A stretch of 64,000 bases of DNA from DASQEH01 sp038237745 (lineage in GTDB: Bacteria; Actinomycetota; Actinomycetes; Propionibacteriales; Nocardioidaceae), in assembly GCA_038237745.1 (NCBI GenBank), contig JBBRYJ010000007.1, positions 62,001 through 126,000 on the forward strand, given 5' to 3'. Under the pieces are notes generated by a model, which was not told the origin of the DNA, did not search any database, and saw only the letters and a list, made by a program, of their open reading frames with translations. The translations under genes and the position numbers were made by a program. Positions 63,643 to 64,000 of this stretch are shown here, in pieces. Each line of letters begins with the position of its first letter. Within the stretch, counting starts at the first letter, position 1.

Positions 63643-64000
63643 TCAGGTCCCGGAGAACGTCGACATCATGCTGATCGCAGCCGGCCCCAGCACCGTGATG
63701 AACAAGACGGGCAGGATGCAGAACATCAGGGGGAGCAGGATCTTCACCGCGACCTTCTGAGCCGCCTCCTCCGCCCGCTGACGCCGCTTGGTGCGCATCT
63801 CGAGCGCCTGGACGCGCAAGAGTCTGCCGATGGGTATGCCGAACGAGTCGGCCTGCGTCATCGCGTTCGCGAAGCCACGCAGCTCGGGCAGCGACGTCCG
63901 CTCACCCAGGGACCGCATGGCCTGCTGCCGCGCCATCCCGATCTGCATCTCCTGGAGAACGCGCGCGAACTCGGCGGCGACCGGGCCTTCGGTGTTGCGA
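63643..64000 (-). CDS. TadC-like pilus assembly protein (type II secretion F domain), N-terminus off the right edge
   Basis: The frame stays open from 63643 to the window end; the codons past the internal ATG at 63948 read EGPVAAEFARVLQE, so that ATG is not the start. The segment SLGERTSLPELRGFANAMTQADSFGIPIGRLLRVQA and the hydrophobic helix LPLMFCILPVLFITVLGPA are typical of T2SF-domain TadC. It anchors the pilus motor in the inner membrane. Confidence 0.88.
   Translation of the reverse strand, partial: RNTEGPVAAEFARVLQEMQIGMARQQAMRSLGERTSLPELRGFANAMTQADSFGIPIGRLLRVQALEMRTKRRQRAEEAAQKVAVKILLPLMFCILPVLFITVLGPAAISMMSTFSGT

Overview
The window is high-GC, densely packed DNA with frequent GTG starts and ATGA or GTGA overlaps, typical of an aerobic actinomycete. 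Lineage markers are a bacterial proteasome activator (Bpa), GTP-dependent PEP carboxykinase, a split three-gene proton-translocating transhydrogenase, a tRNA-adenosine-deaminase-associated protein beside tadA, a DUF7455 protein and group 1h hydrogenase genes. Gene content suggests Propionibacteriales (Nocardioidaceae-like), but this is inferred from gene content only.

Layout. 1-5.1 kb: an edge-truncated molybdenum-cofactor oxidoreductase, bpa, a quinone oxidoreductase, a DUF6457 protein, mobA and a divergent nitrilase. 5.2-8.4 kb: two tRNA-Ser genes, pckG with a strong terminator and an upstream Crp/GlxR-like box, and a tRNA-Arg. 8.4-10.2 kb: a decayed integration locus next to tRNA-Arg, with two remnants of the same kind of tyrosine integrase flanking a serine hydrolase. 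10.2-16.1 kb: accessory genes (a secreted beta-propeller phosphoesterase, a CGNR regulator, a broken exported protein with an unusual leader, an EAL-DICT protein).

16.1-34.8 kb is the centrepiece: a complete gene set for a group 1h (actinobacterial-type, high-affinity) [NiFe]-hydrogenase. A nickel permease preceded by a Nur-like box supplies Ni. hypA and hypB insert it. hhyS and hhyL encode the enzyme. A NifU domain fused to a four-cysteine Rieske-like domain, DUF5947, DUF6084, a 525-residue protein of unknown function, a 39-residue peptide and two small acidic disordered proteins follow. Then come the maturation protease, hypC1, hypF, hypC2, hypD, hypE, DUF6390 and a threonine-synthase-like enzyme, ending at a hairpin terminator. 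Many junctions from hhyL to the end overlap or abut, implying one long operon.

34.9-49.4 kb is mostly housekeeping: BAAT-type hydrolase, MMPL transporter, acyltransferase, sugar kinase, ACT protein, purine nucleoside phosphorylase with an NCS1 permease, menB, pntAA-pntAB-pntB, upp, tadA and a third tRNA-Ser. 49.5-54.4 kb: an aldo/keto reductase, then a small surface-glycan set (PIG-L deacetylase, glycosyltransferase, epimerase, phosphoglycosyl transferase). 54.5-60.5 kb: a charged repeat protein, then oleA, a fused oleBC and oleD for long-chain olefin synthesis, then two overlapping acidic small proteins. 60.5-64 kb: a cation/proton antiporter gene broken by two single-base frameshifts, LytR_C and VapB-like proteins, and two Flp pilins with a tadC-like gene running off the edge.

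Candidates for undescribed biology are the unknown proteins inside the hydrogenase operon (24.7-27.0 kb), the Cys4 variant of the NifU-Rieske protein, and the leader and broken gene at 14.1-14.6 kb.
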